A stretch of 64,000 nucleotides of DNA from Coleofasciculus sp. FACHB-1120 (lineage in GTDB: Bacteria > Cyanobacteriota > Cyanobacteriia > Cyanobacteriales > FACHB-T130). Shown here piece by piece: positions 18,065 through 26,518 of this stretch (position 1 is the first letter of the stretch; each line of letters begins with the position of its first letter). The position numbers and the translations under genes were made by a program. The notes below the pieces were generated by a model. It did not search any database, was not told where the DNA came from, and saw nothing but the letters and a program-made list of their open reading frames with translations. The DNA lies in the NCBI RefSeq assembly GCF_014698845.1, contig NZ_JACJTV010000002.1, positions 1-64,000 on the forward strand, given 5' to 3'.

Positions 18065-18619
18065 ATGTTAAAGGGTGAACGAGTAACGCTACGGGGTATA
18101 CGGCGGGACGATCTGCCGAAACTGTGCGAGTTTAACAATGATTTAGCCGTTGAATTGGCGGGTGGAGGCGATCCGCCGATCCCCCAATCCCTGGAACGGC
18201 TACAAGCAGAGTTCGATCAAAATGCCGCTAAAGGTGGACGAGATGGCACCTGGTTTGCGATCGAGGCAGATGGCAAGTTCATTGGACAGTGCGGCTTAGT
18301 TGGTTTTGATATATTTCAGGGGGTGGCGCGTGTCTGCGAATTAGGCATTGCAATTGGGGATAAGGAATATTGGGGACGTGGCTACGGTCGTGAAGCGATC
18401 GCATTGCTGCTGAATTATGCGTTTCGATACTGGAATCTACATCGAGTTTGGTTAAGGACAAACTCAAGGAATGAACGCGCGATTCGCTGTTATCAATCCT
18501 GTGGATTTGTAGAAGAAGGTCGTCTCCGGGGTCACGAGTGGTATGACGGCAGCTACATTGATACGCTGTGCATGGGAATATTGCGCGAGGAGTGGGAGCA
18601 GATTAAGAAACAAGACTGA
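18065..18619 (+). CDS. GNAT family N-acetyltransferase (RimJ/SpeG-like)
   Basis: This 184-residue acetyltransferase uses acetyl-CoA. It opens with VTLRGIRRDDLPKLCEFNND, typical of the RimJ/RimL/SpeG branch. It has the acetyl-CoA loop YWGRGYGREAIALLLNYAF (~residues 103-121) and the family C-terminal signature NSRNERAIRCYQSCGFVEEG (~residues 135-155). The substrate (protein N-terminus, polyamine or antibiotic) cannot be told. The next gene, a TetR regulator, starts 92 bp downstream on the same strand and could be co-transcribed. Confidence 0.88.
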   Translation: MLKGERVTLRGIRRDDLPKLCEFNNDLAVELAGGGDPPIPQSLERLQAEFDQNAAKGGRDGTWFAIEADGKFIGQCGLVGFDIFQGVARVCELGIAIGDKEYWGRGYGREAIALLLNYAFRYWNLHRVWLRTNSRNERAIRCYQSCGFVEEGRLRGHEWYDGSYIDTLCMGILREEWEQIKKQD

Positions 18620-18710
18620 TTGCATCTAACGCAACTCCCCATTTGACAATTCTTTGAAAACGCTTGCAGCAAATTGCCCTTGAGAACGTTGCTTGGGCGA
18701 AGATAGGTTT

Positions 18711-19301
18711 ATGAGTAAACCTATCAAAAGCCCGCCTGGACGCCCACGTAGCGAAAAATCTCATCAAGCAATTCTACAAGCAACTCTTGAGCTGCTAGCA
18801 GAAATGGGATATCAAGCTATGAGCATCGAAGCGATCGCTACACGCGCTAAAGTGGGCAAAACTACCATTTATCGGCGGTACAGTTCTAAAGAAGAATTGG
18901 TTGCAGACGCGATTGAAAGCCTCAGAGAGGAAATATTGATACTAGACACAGGCAGCCTCTGGGGAGATATTGATATCCTCATTGAGAATGCAGCGAAAAT
19001 GGTACTCAGCCCATTAGGTCGTCAAACTGTTGCCCTAATTATTAGTACAGCGTCTAGCAGTCCGACTTTTGCCCAGGTCTACTGGAAAAAATATCTACAA
19101 CCGCGACGCCAAGCCTTTGGAGCTGTGCTGGAACGTGCTAAGGCTAGAAATGAAATCCACACAGATATAGAACCCGATTTAGTCTTCGACCTGATGAGCG
19201 GAGCAATGTTATATGCGATGGTCTTTCAACCCACTGATGAGACATTTGAGGCATATATTCGTCGTGCTTTGGAGCTTTGTCTCAAAGGTAATACTGTCTA
19301 A
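18711..19301 (+). CDS. TetR/AcrR family transcriptional regulator
   Basis: The ~196-residue repressor-type protein has an N-terminal helix-turn-helix: ILQATLELLAEMGYQAMSIE followed by AIATRAKVGKTTIYRRYSSK (residues ~20-60). A C-terminal ligand/dimerisation region ends LELCLKGNTV. It resembles the TetR_C_11/YsiA-like group (LVLSPLGRQTVALIISTASS). ATG 18711 is preferred over a TTG at 18693, with a weak AGG site upstream. Its target is unknown; the adjacent GNAT gene or the divergent Uma2 gene are candidates by position. Confidence 0.88.
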   Translation: MSKPIKSPPGRPRSEKSHQAILQATLELLAEMGYQAMSIEAIATRAKVGKTTIYRRYSSKEELVADAIESLREEILILDTGSLWGDIDILIENAAKMVLSPLGRQTVALIISTASSSPTFAQVYWKKYLQPRRQAFGAVLERAKARNEIHTDIEPDLVFDLMSGAMLYAMVFQPTDETFEAYIRRALELCLKGNTV

Positions 19302-19476
19302 AATCGCATCGAGGCAGGTGTTCTGTATCGGTTAAGCTTTTCTGGAAGTTGCTCGACTTGCCTGGTATCTCTACGACACCAACCATAGATTGACCACAAG
19401 AGCCACTGATTTTAATAAATCTGCTCGCTACGATTTCCGATTGCGATCGCATTATAATCTTCTGTATTTTTCGGAT

Positions 19477-20115
19477 TTAATTCTCGCTTGCTAATTTTTG
19501 TCGTAACTCCCGAATCGCAACGCTAGTACTGCGCTCGGAGGCAATTCGGAAACACTCGGTGATGAGTGCTAAAACATTCATATTGGGGAAATAGCGGCTG
19601 CTGGTTGCAACAGTGTAGCGATCGCTTTCCAAGCTGTAAATCTTAAGCTGGTTCTTTTTATATAACCAAACTTCCGGCACTCGATAGGGGAGGTAGTCGT
19701 TTACATCCGTGTAGCTGGTTACATCTATCTCAATGACTAAATCGGGGGATGGCTCTATTTCCCAATTGATGCGGTCTTTGCCTGCAACTGCTGCCCAGTT
19801 ATCGATATAGAAGCAGTAATCGGGTTCAATGCCGCTAATCTCTGGAAGTTCCATCGTAATCGGGGTAAATGCCTCGTAGTCCCGCCCCAAATGATCCAAT
19901 AAAACTTTGACCACATCAGCAATCACATTTGCTTCTCGTCCGTGTCGGGGTAGCGGTGACATTAACAGAATCTCTCCGGGTCGATACTTGATGCGCGGTA
20001 TTGAGCGATCGCCTAGTTGCTGAGTTAGTGCTTGATAGTCTTGCCAACTACCGGGTAGCCGCACCACAGATCCTGGGGGTAGCTGGATTTTTTCGGGTGT
20101 GATAATTGCAAACAT
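19477..20115 (-). CDS. Uma2 family (DUF820) PD-(D/E)XK-like protein
   Basis: The ~212-residue Uma2 protein belongs to a family massively expanded in cyanobacteria, with a restriction-endonuclease-like fold and unproven role. Typical motifs are RYRPGEILLMSPLPRHGREA (here KYRPGEILLMSPLPRHG), GIEPDYCFYI (Asp of the active site), PSPDLVIEIDVTSYTD (the E/D-xD core) and YRVPEVWLYKKNQLKIY (Lys). The likely start is ATG 20115, preceded by GGTGGAGGTG; the longer TTG frame to 20157 is not needed. Two other places in the window hold broken members of this family (16189 and 35153). Confidence 0.88.
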   Translation of the reverse strand: MFAIITPEKIQLPPGSVVRLPGSWQDYQALTQQLGDRSIPRIKYRPGEILLMSPLPRHGREANVIADVVKVLLDHLGRDYEAFTPITMELPEISGIEPDYCFYIDNWAAVAGKDRINWEIEPSPDLVIEIDVTSYTDVNDYLPYRVPEVWLYKKNQLKIYSLESDRYTVATSSRYFPNMNVLALITECFRIASERSTSVAIRELRQKLASEN

Positions 20116-20254
20116 TAAACTTACACCTCCACCTACACTGTAATCCTTGTCTTGCACCGCATCAGCCTGTTACAGCATCACAAAAAATTTCTGCCCCAAA
20201 AAAAGTATGGCGTTCTGATTAAAAGGCTGATTAATCCTTTCCTAAACTCATAAA

Positions 20255-20360
20255 CAGGACTTACGCAGTTGATATCCCCGAACCCCCTTAAAAAGGAGGC
20301 TATATAGTTCCCCCCTTTTTAAGGGGATCAAGGTTTCAGGCTTCAAGTGCGTAAGTCCTG
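20255..20360. mobile_element. 106-bp MITE with 13-bp inverted ends and 5-bp target duplication
   Basis: The element begins CAGGACTTACGCA (20255-20267) and ends with its exact complement TGCGTAAGTCCTG (20348-20360). It is flanked on both sides by ATAAA, a 5-bp direct repeat that fits a target-site duplication. Inside lies a second palindrome, cccccttaaaaagg/cctttttaagggg. It has no coding capacity and so would need a transposase in trans. CAGGACTTACGCA-type ends are common in cyanobacterial genomes. Confidence 0.85.
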
Positions 20361-20493
20361 ATAAAAATTGATGTGGGGAAATTTTTGGAAAACGCTCTGG
20401 AAGCAATGAATCGGTAATTTAGGCAATGTGAATATTCGAGTTTAGAGTAACAAGGCAAGTCAAAAGGGCGATCGCGTCTTTTTTCATCCTCAA

Positions 20494-20528
20494 CGCGAAC
20501 TGACAAGTCAGCGCTTCGCTATCGCGCC
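20494..20528 (-). repeat. Dispersed repeat, copy 1
   Basis: On the minus strand it reads ggcgcgatagcgaagcgc followed by tgacttgtcagttcgcg. The last 22 bases (20494-20515) match 62119-62140 exactly, and the whole unit matches 53099-53130 with few changes. It lies in a 580-bp gap (20158-20737) between Uma2 and the NADH dehydrogenase that contains only this repeat and the MITE. Confidence 0.75.
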
Positions 20529-20737
20529 ATTCCCAAGCATCGGCTTAAACGTGTGCTGAATACCTCTTATGGCTGACTTTCCAGGCACAACAATCTACCT
20601 GTAGCCGTCGCTACGCCTGTTTCGATCCTGGCACACTAAGCTAATATGAACATCTGTAACGGAAGCATCGGCAGTTGGTAAAGAAATGTTAGTTCAACCG
20701 TAGCCACGGGCAACATAAAACAAAGGATGTCAATTTT

Positions 20738-22099
20738 ATGGTAGAAGCAGTGGAAAATCAGTCTCCTCACCATGTTGTGATTGTCGGTGGCGGCTTTGGC
20801 GGACTTTATGCTGCCAAAGCATTGAGCGGCGCACCTGTCCATGTAACCCTGGTTGATAAACGTAACTTTCATTTGTTCCAGCCACTCCTTTACCAAGTCG
20901 CCACTGGAACGCTATCCCCAGCAGATATTTCATCACCTCTGCGTGCGGTACTCAGCGAAAGCAAAAATACCAAAGTGCTGATGGGAGAGGTGAAGGATCT
21001 CGATCCACAACAGCGAAAAGTTATCCTCGCTGGTGAAGAACTGATCTACGACACATTAATCGTTGCTACAGGTGTGAGCCATTTTTACTTTGGCAATGAC
21101 CAATGGGAAACTGTAGCACCCGGATTGAAAACCGTTGAAGATGCGCTAGAAATGCGGCGTCGTATTTTTATGGCGTTTGAAGCAGCAGAAAAGGAAACCG
21201 ATCCCGAAAAACGGCGTGCCTGGTTAACCTTTGTTATCGTTGGCGGAGGGCCGACGGGGGTAGAATTAGCGGGAGCGATCGCAGAACTCGCTTACAGCAC
21301 CCTCAAGCGAGATTTCCGTAACATTGACACCGCTGAAGCCAAAATTTTGTTGCTGGAAGGGATGGATCGCATCCTACCTCCCTACACACCAGAGTTATCT
21401 GCAAAAGCAGAAGCCTCTCTTCAACGCTTAGGCGTCACTGTGCAGACAAAGACGCTGGTGACAAATATTGCAGAGAATATTATCACTACAAAACAAGGCG
21501 ATAAAATCGAACAAATTCCAGCGAGAACAACCTTATGGGCAGCTGGAATCAAAGCTTCACCAATGGGAAAAGTTCTGGCAGAACGCACTGGCGCTGCAAT
21601 CGACAGGGTGGGGCGGGTTGTCGTGGAATCTGACCTGAGTATATCAGGTCATCCTAATATCTTTGTGGTAGGTGACTTAGCAAGTTTTTCTCATCAAAAT
21701 GAGAAACCATTACCGGGTGTTGCACCCGTGGCAATGCAGGAAGGGGAATATGTTGCCAACCTGATCAAACAGCGGATTGCCGGTTACAGTATGGCACCCT
21801 TCCAGTATCTTGACCGAGGAAGTATGGCTGTTATCGGGCGGAATGCTGCGGTAGTAGATTTGGGCTATGTGAAGTTTTCCGGTTTGCTCGCTTGGCTTAC
21901 CTGGGTATTTGTTCACATCTACTTCTTAATTGAGTTTGATAATAAACTTATCGTCATGCTCCAGTGGGGTTGGAACTATTGGACTCGCAAACGTGGGGCA
22001 AGATTGATTACCGGCGACGAGGTAATTGGAAAGGTAGGAGTTGATGCTAACGGCGATTATTACGTGCCGCTGAAGAGTAAAGAAACGGTGGAAGTGTAG
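20738..22099 (+). CDS. Type II NAD(P)H dehydrogenase (NDH-2)
   Basis: This single-subunit flavoenzyme moves electrons from NAD(P)H to quinone without pumping protons. The 453-residue protein has an FAD-binding GGGFGGLYAAKAL motif (~residue 17), FHLFQPLLYQVATGTLSPAD, a second Rossmann motif VIVGGGPTGVELAGAIAELA (~165), and the conserved TLWAAGIKASPMG and VFVVGDLASF (~310). The C-terminal hydrophobic segment (LLAWLTWVFVHIYFLIEFDN, ~385-405) anchors the protein to the membrane, as in other NDH-2. Cyanobacteria have NdbA, B and C paralogues; which one this is cannot be fixed here. Confidence 0.92.
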   Translation: MVEAVENQSPHHVVIVGGGFGGLYAAKALSGAPVHVTLVDKRNFHLFQPLLYQVATGTLSPADISSPLRAVLSESKNTKVLMGEVKDLDPQQRKVILAGEELIYDTLIVATGVSHFYFGNDQWETVAPGLKTVEDALEMRRRIFMAFEAAEKETDPEKRRAWLTFVIVGGGPTGVELAGAIAELAYSTLKRDFRNIDTAEAKILLLEGMDRILPPYTPELSAKAEASLQRLGVTVQTKTLVTNIAENIITTKQGDKIEQIPARTTLWAAGIKASPMGKVLAERTGAAIDRVGRVVVESDLSISGHPNIFVVGDLASFSHQNEKPLPGVAPVAMQEGEYVANLIKQRIAGYSMAPFQYLDRGSMAVIGRNAAVVDLGYVKFSGLLAWLTWVFVHIYFLIEFDNKLIVMLQWGWNYWTRKRGARLITGDEVIGKVGVDANGDYYVPLKSKETVEV

Positions 22100-22110
22100 C
22101 TGAAAAAGTT

Positions 22111-22207
22111 TAAACGCAAAAGAACGCAGAGGAAATCGCAAAGGTTCGCCAAGACGTATCTTTCCTCTGCAAACCTTTGCATAAGTCTTAGTGTATCTTT
22201 GCGTTTA
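22111..22207. other. Interleaved inverted repeats between convergent genes
   Basis: Three perfect complementary pairs are present. The outer pair is taaacgcaaa (22111-22120) with tttgcgttta (22198-22207). Pair A is gcagaggaaa (22126-22135) with tttcctctgc (22161-22170). Pair B is gcaaaggtt (22138-22146) with aacctttgc (22172-22180). A and B are interleaved, so they give either two alternative hairpins or a pseudoknot. The region separates the convergent NDH-2 and SDR genes and may act as terminator for both, although no U-tract follows. Confidence 0.65.
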
Positions 22208-22224
22208 AAAAGACGAAATTAACT

Positions 22225-22998
22225 TTAAATTCGTCGATGAACTTGGGTAGCAGTGGCTTGGTCGGTGGGTACTAAAAGTATTTGACTGATATTAACGTGA
22301 GCGGGTCTAGTGACGCAGAAAAATATGACATCCGCAATATCTTCTGGTGTTAAAGGCGTTAAACCTTGGTAAACTTTTTGAGCGCGATCGCTATCCCCAT
22401 GAAATCGCACTTGACTAAATTCCGTTTCAACTAGCCCTGGATCGACTGAAGTGACTCGCACGGGCGTTCCCAACAGGTCTTGCTTTAAACCTTCAGAAAT
22501 CGATTTTACGGCGGCTTTAGAAGCACAGTAGACGTTACCACCGGGATAGGTTTGATGACCGGCAATGGAGCCAAGATTCACTACATGACCTTTATCCCGC
22601 TTTACCATTCCTGGCACTAGAAACCGGGTGCAATAAAGTAAGCCTTTGATATTAGTATCAAGCATTTCTTCCCAGTCTTGAATATTGCCTTCGTGGAGTT
22701 TATTTAACCCACGACTAAGACCGGCATTGTTAATTAAAATATCTACATCCGACCAAGCATCTGGCAGAGAAGAAAAGGCGGATTCAACAGAAGCGCGATC
22801 GCGTACATCTAGTGCTAACAGATGCAACTGGCAAGAAAATTCCTTTCTGAGTTCATCTGCGAGTTCCTGCAACCGCTCTTGGCGTCGAGCCACTAAAATC
22901 AGTTTGGCACCCGCTTGGGCAAATAGCTTGGCACAAGCAGCGCCAATTCCACTACTTGCGCCAGTAATTACAACAATTTTGTCTTTGATAGAAATCAT
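22225..22998 (-). CDS. Short-chain dehydrogenase/reductase (YdfG-like)
   Basis: This 257-residue classical SDR has the cofactor motif TGASSGIGAACAKLF (~residues 12-26), an Arg-Arg pair after the second strand (VARRQERL) that suggests NADP preference, NNAGLS (~90), the catalytic Ser in NLGSIAGHQTYPGG and Tyr/Lys in YCASKAAVKSISEGLK (~155-170). The VDPGLVETEFSQVRFHGD segment resembles the YdfG/serine 3-dehydrogenase subgroup, which acts on 3-hydroxy acids. The substrate here is unproven. It is transcribed towards NDH-2. Confidence 0.9.
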   Translation of the reverse strand: MISIKDKIVVITGASSGIGAACAKLFAQAGAKLILVARRQERLQELADELRKEFSCQLHLLALDVRDRASVESAFSSLPDAWSDVDILINNAGLSRGLNKLHEGNIQDWEEMLDTNIKGLLYCTRFLVPGMVKRDKGHVVNLGSIAGHQTYPGGNVYCASKAAVKSISEGLKQDLLGTPVRVTSVDPGLVETEFSQVRFHGDSDRAQKVYQGLTPLTPEDIADVIFFCVTRPAHVNISQILLVPTDQATATQVHRRI

Positions 22999-23155
22999 TC
23001 GTTTTAACTAATTTTATAGCAATTCTAAGTAATTCGTAAAACCCTATTCTTTTTTTATTCGCGTTCTTTATGCCCTGTAAAAATCTTCCTTGCAAATCAA
23101 ACAAGATTTCTAAAAATTCCGAAGATTGAGTTTTGAATTTTCAATTTAGTAAAAA

Positions 23156-23176
23156 ACTCAAAACTCAAAACTCAAA
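23156..23176. repeat. Three ACTCAAA heptamers
   Basis: Three exact tandem copies of ACTCAAA end one base before the stop codon (23178-23180, minus strand) of the NTF2-like gene, within a larger AT-rich 3' region. Confidence 0.75.
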
Positions 23177-23177
23177 A

Positions 23178-24008
23178 CTATTTGGAAGGGCGACCGCCTT
23201 CTACAACCCGCAGGCGCTGAGTAACGGTTGTCATGCCTTGTTCGCGGATTACAACCGTTGATACCCAATAATTCCCTTTTGTTAGGGGGGCACGACCTAC
23301 CTTAAAAATTCCACCCGATGACAGTAACTCCAGATCCACCGGGGCGGGTTTGGCAAAGCGATCGCCCCGCACGGGTTCTTCCACTGCTGCTCCCAACATT
23401 AAATCGTCGCCTAGGGGTTCTTGGACGACCGCATCAAGGCTATAGGATTGACCAATACGAACCTCTTCCGGTAACTGCATGTCCACCGTGGGAGGCTTTA
23501 CACCTGCGGTCGTCTGAGTGCGTTCTCCCAGAATCTCCTGCTGGACAATTTTTTGACTTTGAAAGCGCTGACGCGATCGCAAAGCGGACTCAAACTTCAT
23601 ATCTTTGCCATCGATTCGCTGGGTGCCAGTAATCTGAGTCACCGTCTCCGCAACCAGAGCATCGCCTTCCTTTTCCCAAGATTTGAGTTCTGTACGATAA
23701 CTCAGATTTGGGTAGCGCTTCCAGAGTTGAGTTAAAGCCTGTTGCAGACTCTGACGATTTAAGCCATCAGAGTGGGTAAAATTCTGGCTATAGAACTGCA
23801 TCACCGTATTGACATCCTGACGATTGGCCGCCGCATCAATTTGCGTGAGAGAATTTTTTAGCTCGGCGGGTGCTGTTTCTGGACTCGCTGCCCGAACAGT
23901 GTTTGGATGAAGCAGGGACGTAAGAATTATAAAGGCAAAAATTTTCGACTTTTGCTTGATGAGAGACTGGAACAAGCTGATAGACGGAGTTATCTGGTTA
24001 CGCATCAC
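23178..24008 (-). CDS. Secreted NTF2-like (SnoaL-fold) protein
   Basis: The 276-residue protein has a signal peptide (residues ~18-42, KIFAFIILTSLLHPNTVRA, then AASPETAP). An NTF2/SnoaL-like domain follows (~45-165: AANRQDVNTVMQFYSQNFTH, ... LWKRYPNLSYRTELKSWEKE). The C-terminal half is a beta-rich domain of ~100 residues with LPEEVRIGQSYSLDAVVQEP and repeated PLGDDLMLGA/PVRGDRFAK elements, likely an Ig-like fold. It probably acts in the periplasm or thylakoid lumen. Function is unknown. It is divergent from murG. Confidence 0.7.
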   Translation of the reverse strand: MMRNQITPSISLFQSLIKQKSKIFAFIILTSLLHPNTVRAASPETAPAELKNSLTQIDAAANRQDVNTVMQFYSQNFTHSDGLNRQSLQQALTQLWKRYPNLSYRTELKSWEKEGDALVAETVTQITGTQRIDGKDMKFESALRSRQRFQSQKIVQQEILGERTQTTAGVKPPTVDMQLPEEVRIGQSYSLDAVVQEPLGDDLMLGAAVEEPVRGDRFAKPAPVDLELLSSGGIFKVGRAPLTKGNYWVSTVVIREQGMTTVTQRLRVVEGGRPSK

Positions 24009-24152
24009 AGACGTGTTTGAATAATTGGATAAAGGAAACCGTGTCGAGCAACAGACGTGCTAAAGAGTAGAAATCCTGGATGCTCTATTGGCTAATTTAT
24101 AACTGATTTTTAATCTTATCCGAGCCAGGACAGCCAGTAGGAGATAGAAACT

Positions 24153-25211
24153 TTGGCAAATGAACCGAAACGATTGTTAATTGCGGCGAGTGGTACTGGG
24201 GGACATTTATTTCCCGCGATCGCGCTAGCAGAGAAACTGCCAGACTATGAAATTGAGTGGCTAGGTGTCCCGAATCGCCTGGAAACTAAGTTGGTACCGG
24301 CTCAATATCCCCTCAACACCGTTGAGGTGGAAGGATTTCAACAAGGGTTTGGGCTGGGGACATTGGGCATTTTGCTGCGACTGACGGGTTCCATCCGGCA
24401 GGTACGCCAGCTACTTAAAGACAAGAATTTTCAGGGTGTATTCAGCACTGGGGGTTACATTGCCGCACCGACGATTATTGCCGCGCGGTCAATTGGAATC
24501 CCCGTGATTATGCACGAATCCAACGCCCTCCCCGGCAAAGTGACTCGCTGGTTGAGTCCGTGGTGTAATACCGTGGCGCTGGGGTTTGAATATGGAGCGC
24601 ATTACCTACCCCGCGCTGGAACCGCCTACACTGGCACTCCAGTTCGCGCTCAGTTTCGCACCTCCCAAAAGCTGGAGTTGCCGATTCCTGAAGATGTCCC
24701 CTTGATTGCAGTCGTCGGTGGCTCTCAGGGCGCTGTTGCCGTTAATCAAATCGTCCGCGAGTGCGCCCCAGCCTGGTTGAATGCTGGTGCCTGGATTGTC
24801 CATCTGACGGGTGATAATGACCCTGATGCCCAAAGTTTCCAGCATCCTCAGTATTTTTCCATGCCGTTTTATGACAATATGGCGGCACTTTTGCAACGGA
24901 CGAACCTGGCAATTAGCCGTGCTGGTGCTGGGACATTAACCGAACTTGCGGTTACGCAAACTCCAGCGATTCTCATTCCCTATCCCTTCGCCGCTGAAGA
25001 TCATCAAGTCTACAATGGGGCAATATTTAACTCAGCGGGTGCTGGTTTGGTATTCCGGCAGTCAGAACTGACGCCTCAGTTACTAGAAAGTAAGGTATTG
25101 AATTTATTGCAGTCGCCCGAACAGCTACAACAAATGGCTCAAAAAGCTGCTACGCTAGCAGTTCCTGACAGTGCCGAACGTTTAGCCGATCTCGTGCGCC
25201 GAACGCTGTAG
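24153..25211 (+). CDS. murG: UDP-N-acetylglucosamine-undecaprenyl-pyrophosphoryl-pentapeptide transferase
   Basis: MurG makes lipid II by transferring GlcNAc to lipid I at the inner face of the plasma membrane. The 352-residue protein has both GT-B halves: IAASGTGGHLFPAIALAEKL at residues ~9-28 (the GGTGGH-type loop, here SGTGGH) and the hydrophobic membrane patch, then the C-terminal VVGGSQGAVAVNQIV and AGAGTLTELAVTQTPAILIP with FAAEDHQVYNG (UDP-GlcNAc binding). The start is TTG 24153, preceded by AGGAGATAG; no ATG gives the conserved N-terminus. Confidence 0.95.
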   Translation: MANEPKRLLIAASGTGGHLFPAIALAEKLPDYEIEWLGVPNRLETKLVPAQYPLNTVEVEGFQQGFGLGTLGILLRLTGSIRQVRQLLKDKNFQGVFSTGGYIAAPTIIAARSIGIPVIMHESNALPGKVTRWLSPWCNTVALGFEYGAHYLPRAGTAYTGTPVRAQFRTSQKLELPIPEDVPLIAVVGGSQGAVAVNQIVRECAPAWLNAGAWIVHLTGDNDPDAQSFQHPQYFSMPFYDNMAALLQRTNLAISRAGAGTLTELAVTQTPAILIPYPFAAEDHQVYNGAIFNSAGAGLVFRQSELTPQLLESKVLNLLQSPEQLQQMAQKAATLAVPDSAERLADLVRRTL

Positions 25212-25355
25212 CCAAAAGGCTTTCAGTCACAAAGCCTTCGGATGAAAAATGAGGGTTTATCCACAAATTGGAACAGCCAATGTAACGCCAGTAATTGTTA
25301 GTTTTGAGGAGGGGCAACTTTAAGAGATTGCCCGTACAGTTGTTCCTCACAAACC

Positions 25356-25706
25356 ATGAAACTCAAAATCGCAACAGCTATACTCCTTGCCACCATTGGC
25401 TTTGTGGCTCCGGCTAAAGCGCAAGATCCTGAACCGATCACCCCAACAACACCCTCATCTCCAGCGCAACCAACTTCAGAGCCAGTTTTGGAAGCCTGCG
25501 CCCAAGACCAAGCCGATACTTTACCCAATCCTTTCTCCGATGTGCCATCGAATCACTGGGCTTTCAAAGCGGTTCTAAGTATGTATTATTGTGGCGCTTA
25601 TCGAGGGTCAAGTTCACCTGAGAGGGTTAAACCATTTCTGCAACAACAGATTCCTGAACAAAGTAGCAACCCGCCTGAAACCAGAGTAGACGTTCCTCGG
25701 ACTTAG
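25356..25706 (+). CDS. Short secreted protein with a single SLH-like segment
   Basis: The 116-residue protein has a signal peptide (KLKIATAILLATIGFVAPAKA) and a Pro/Thr/Ser-rich stretch (PITPTTPSSPAQPTSEP). A PFSDVPSNHWAFKAVLSMYY segment (~residues 63-85) resembles the opening of an S-layer-homology domain, and GAYRGSS follows. A single, shortened SLH unit is less than the usual two or three. It could bind the cell wall weakly, or be a trimmed relic of an SLH-porin. A hairpin lies after it. Confidence 0.65.
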   Translation: MKLKIATAILLATIGFVAPAKAQDPEPITPTTPSSPAQPTSEPVLEACAQDQADTLPNPFSDVPSNHWAFKAVLSMYYCGAYRGSSSPERVKPFLQQQIPEQSSNPPETRVDVPRT

Positions 25707-25725
25707 GAGGATTTTGTGTAGAAGT

Positions 25726-25772
25726 AAGGATGCGATCACTCTCAGAAAAGCGCCGAGAGCGATCGCATCCTT
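25726..25772. terminator. Large hairpin containing a HIP1 site
   Basis: The arms aaggatgcgatcactctc (25726-25743) and gagagcgatcgcatcctt (25755-25772) pair over 18 bp with one imperfect position around an 11-base loop. It lies 20 bp after the SLH-like gene. It lacks a clear U-tract, so it may terminate or may simply stabilise the transcript end. Confidence 0.6.
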
Positions 25773-25844
25773 CCGATAGTCAATAACCTAGTCTATACCC
25801 GCCTGCAACATAATTTTGCGATGTACAAGTGAGGTCAGTTGACA

Positions 25845-26360
25845 ATGACTCAAGAACTCACCGACTTAAGAGCTTCCATTCTGGAAGGAAGATACGAAGA
25901 TGCTTTGTCCCTCGTGGATGATTTGGAAGGGATGAGTAAAAAAGCTATCTTGCAGAATATCGAGAATTTTCTCAGTAGAATGCTGGTTCACTTGATAAAA
26001 AATCAAATTGAGCAGCGTTTAACTAATTCTTGGGCAGCTTCTATTCGAGATTCGCTTCTTAAGATTCAAGCTTTGAATATTAAAGAAAATAAAACTTCTT
26101 TCTATATTAATCGGGATGAATGGGAATCTTATCTGGAAACCTCTTTTGAAGATGCTATGTTCGCGGCAAGCGTGGAAGTTTTAAATGGGAGTTATACCCC
26201 ATTCCAACTGCAAGAAATGGTAGACGGAACAGAGATAATTGTCTCAGCAAATAAACTTCTGGGTTTGACCTATTCCCATTCAGCCAAGGCACTGCGCGAC
26301 GTTATTAGTGAGGAATTGAGTAAATTACCAGGCGGGGAAGAGTGGAAATTAGGAAGATAA
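25845..26360 (+). CDS. DUF29-family protein
   Basis: The ~171-residue protein begins MTQELTDLRASILEGRYEDA and contains NIENFLSRMLVHLIKNQIEQ and NRDEWESYLETSFEDAMFAA, which I recognise from a cyanobacterial branch of the DUF29 family. It is mostly helical and has no transmembrane segment. DUF29 genes are numerous in cyanobacteria and their function is unknown. The start is set at ATG 25845, two codons inside a TTG frame at 25839. Confidence 0.75.
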   Translation: MTQELTDLRASILEGRYEDALSLVDDLEGMSKKAILQNIENFLSRMLVHLIKNQIEQRLTNSWAASIRDSLLKIQALNIKENKTSFYINRDEWESYLETSFEDAMFAASVEVLNGSYTPFQLQEMVDGTEIIVSANKLLGLTYSHSAKALRDVISEELSKLPGGEEWKLGR

Positions 26361-26518
26361 AGTAAGTTTGTTTCGGTTAGGATGCAGTAATGACACTGCT
26401 ATCTTTAAGAAACAAGTCTTGCCACTGGCGCAAGAATGCGATCGCGCCATCCTCACTAACCTTTTTTCGCTTTCTCCTTCGTCCTCTACAGTTTGTTTCC
26501 AAGTTAAACCGTGAATTC

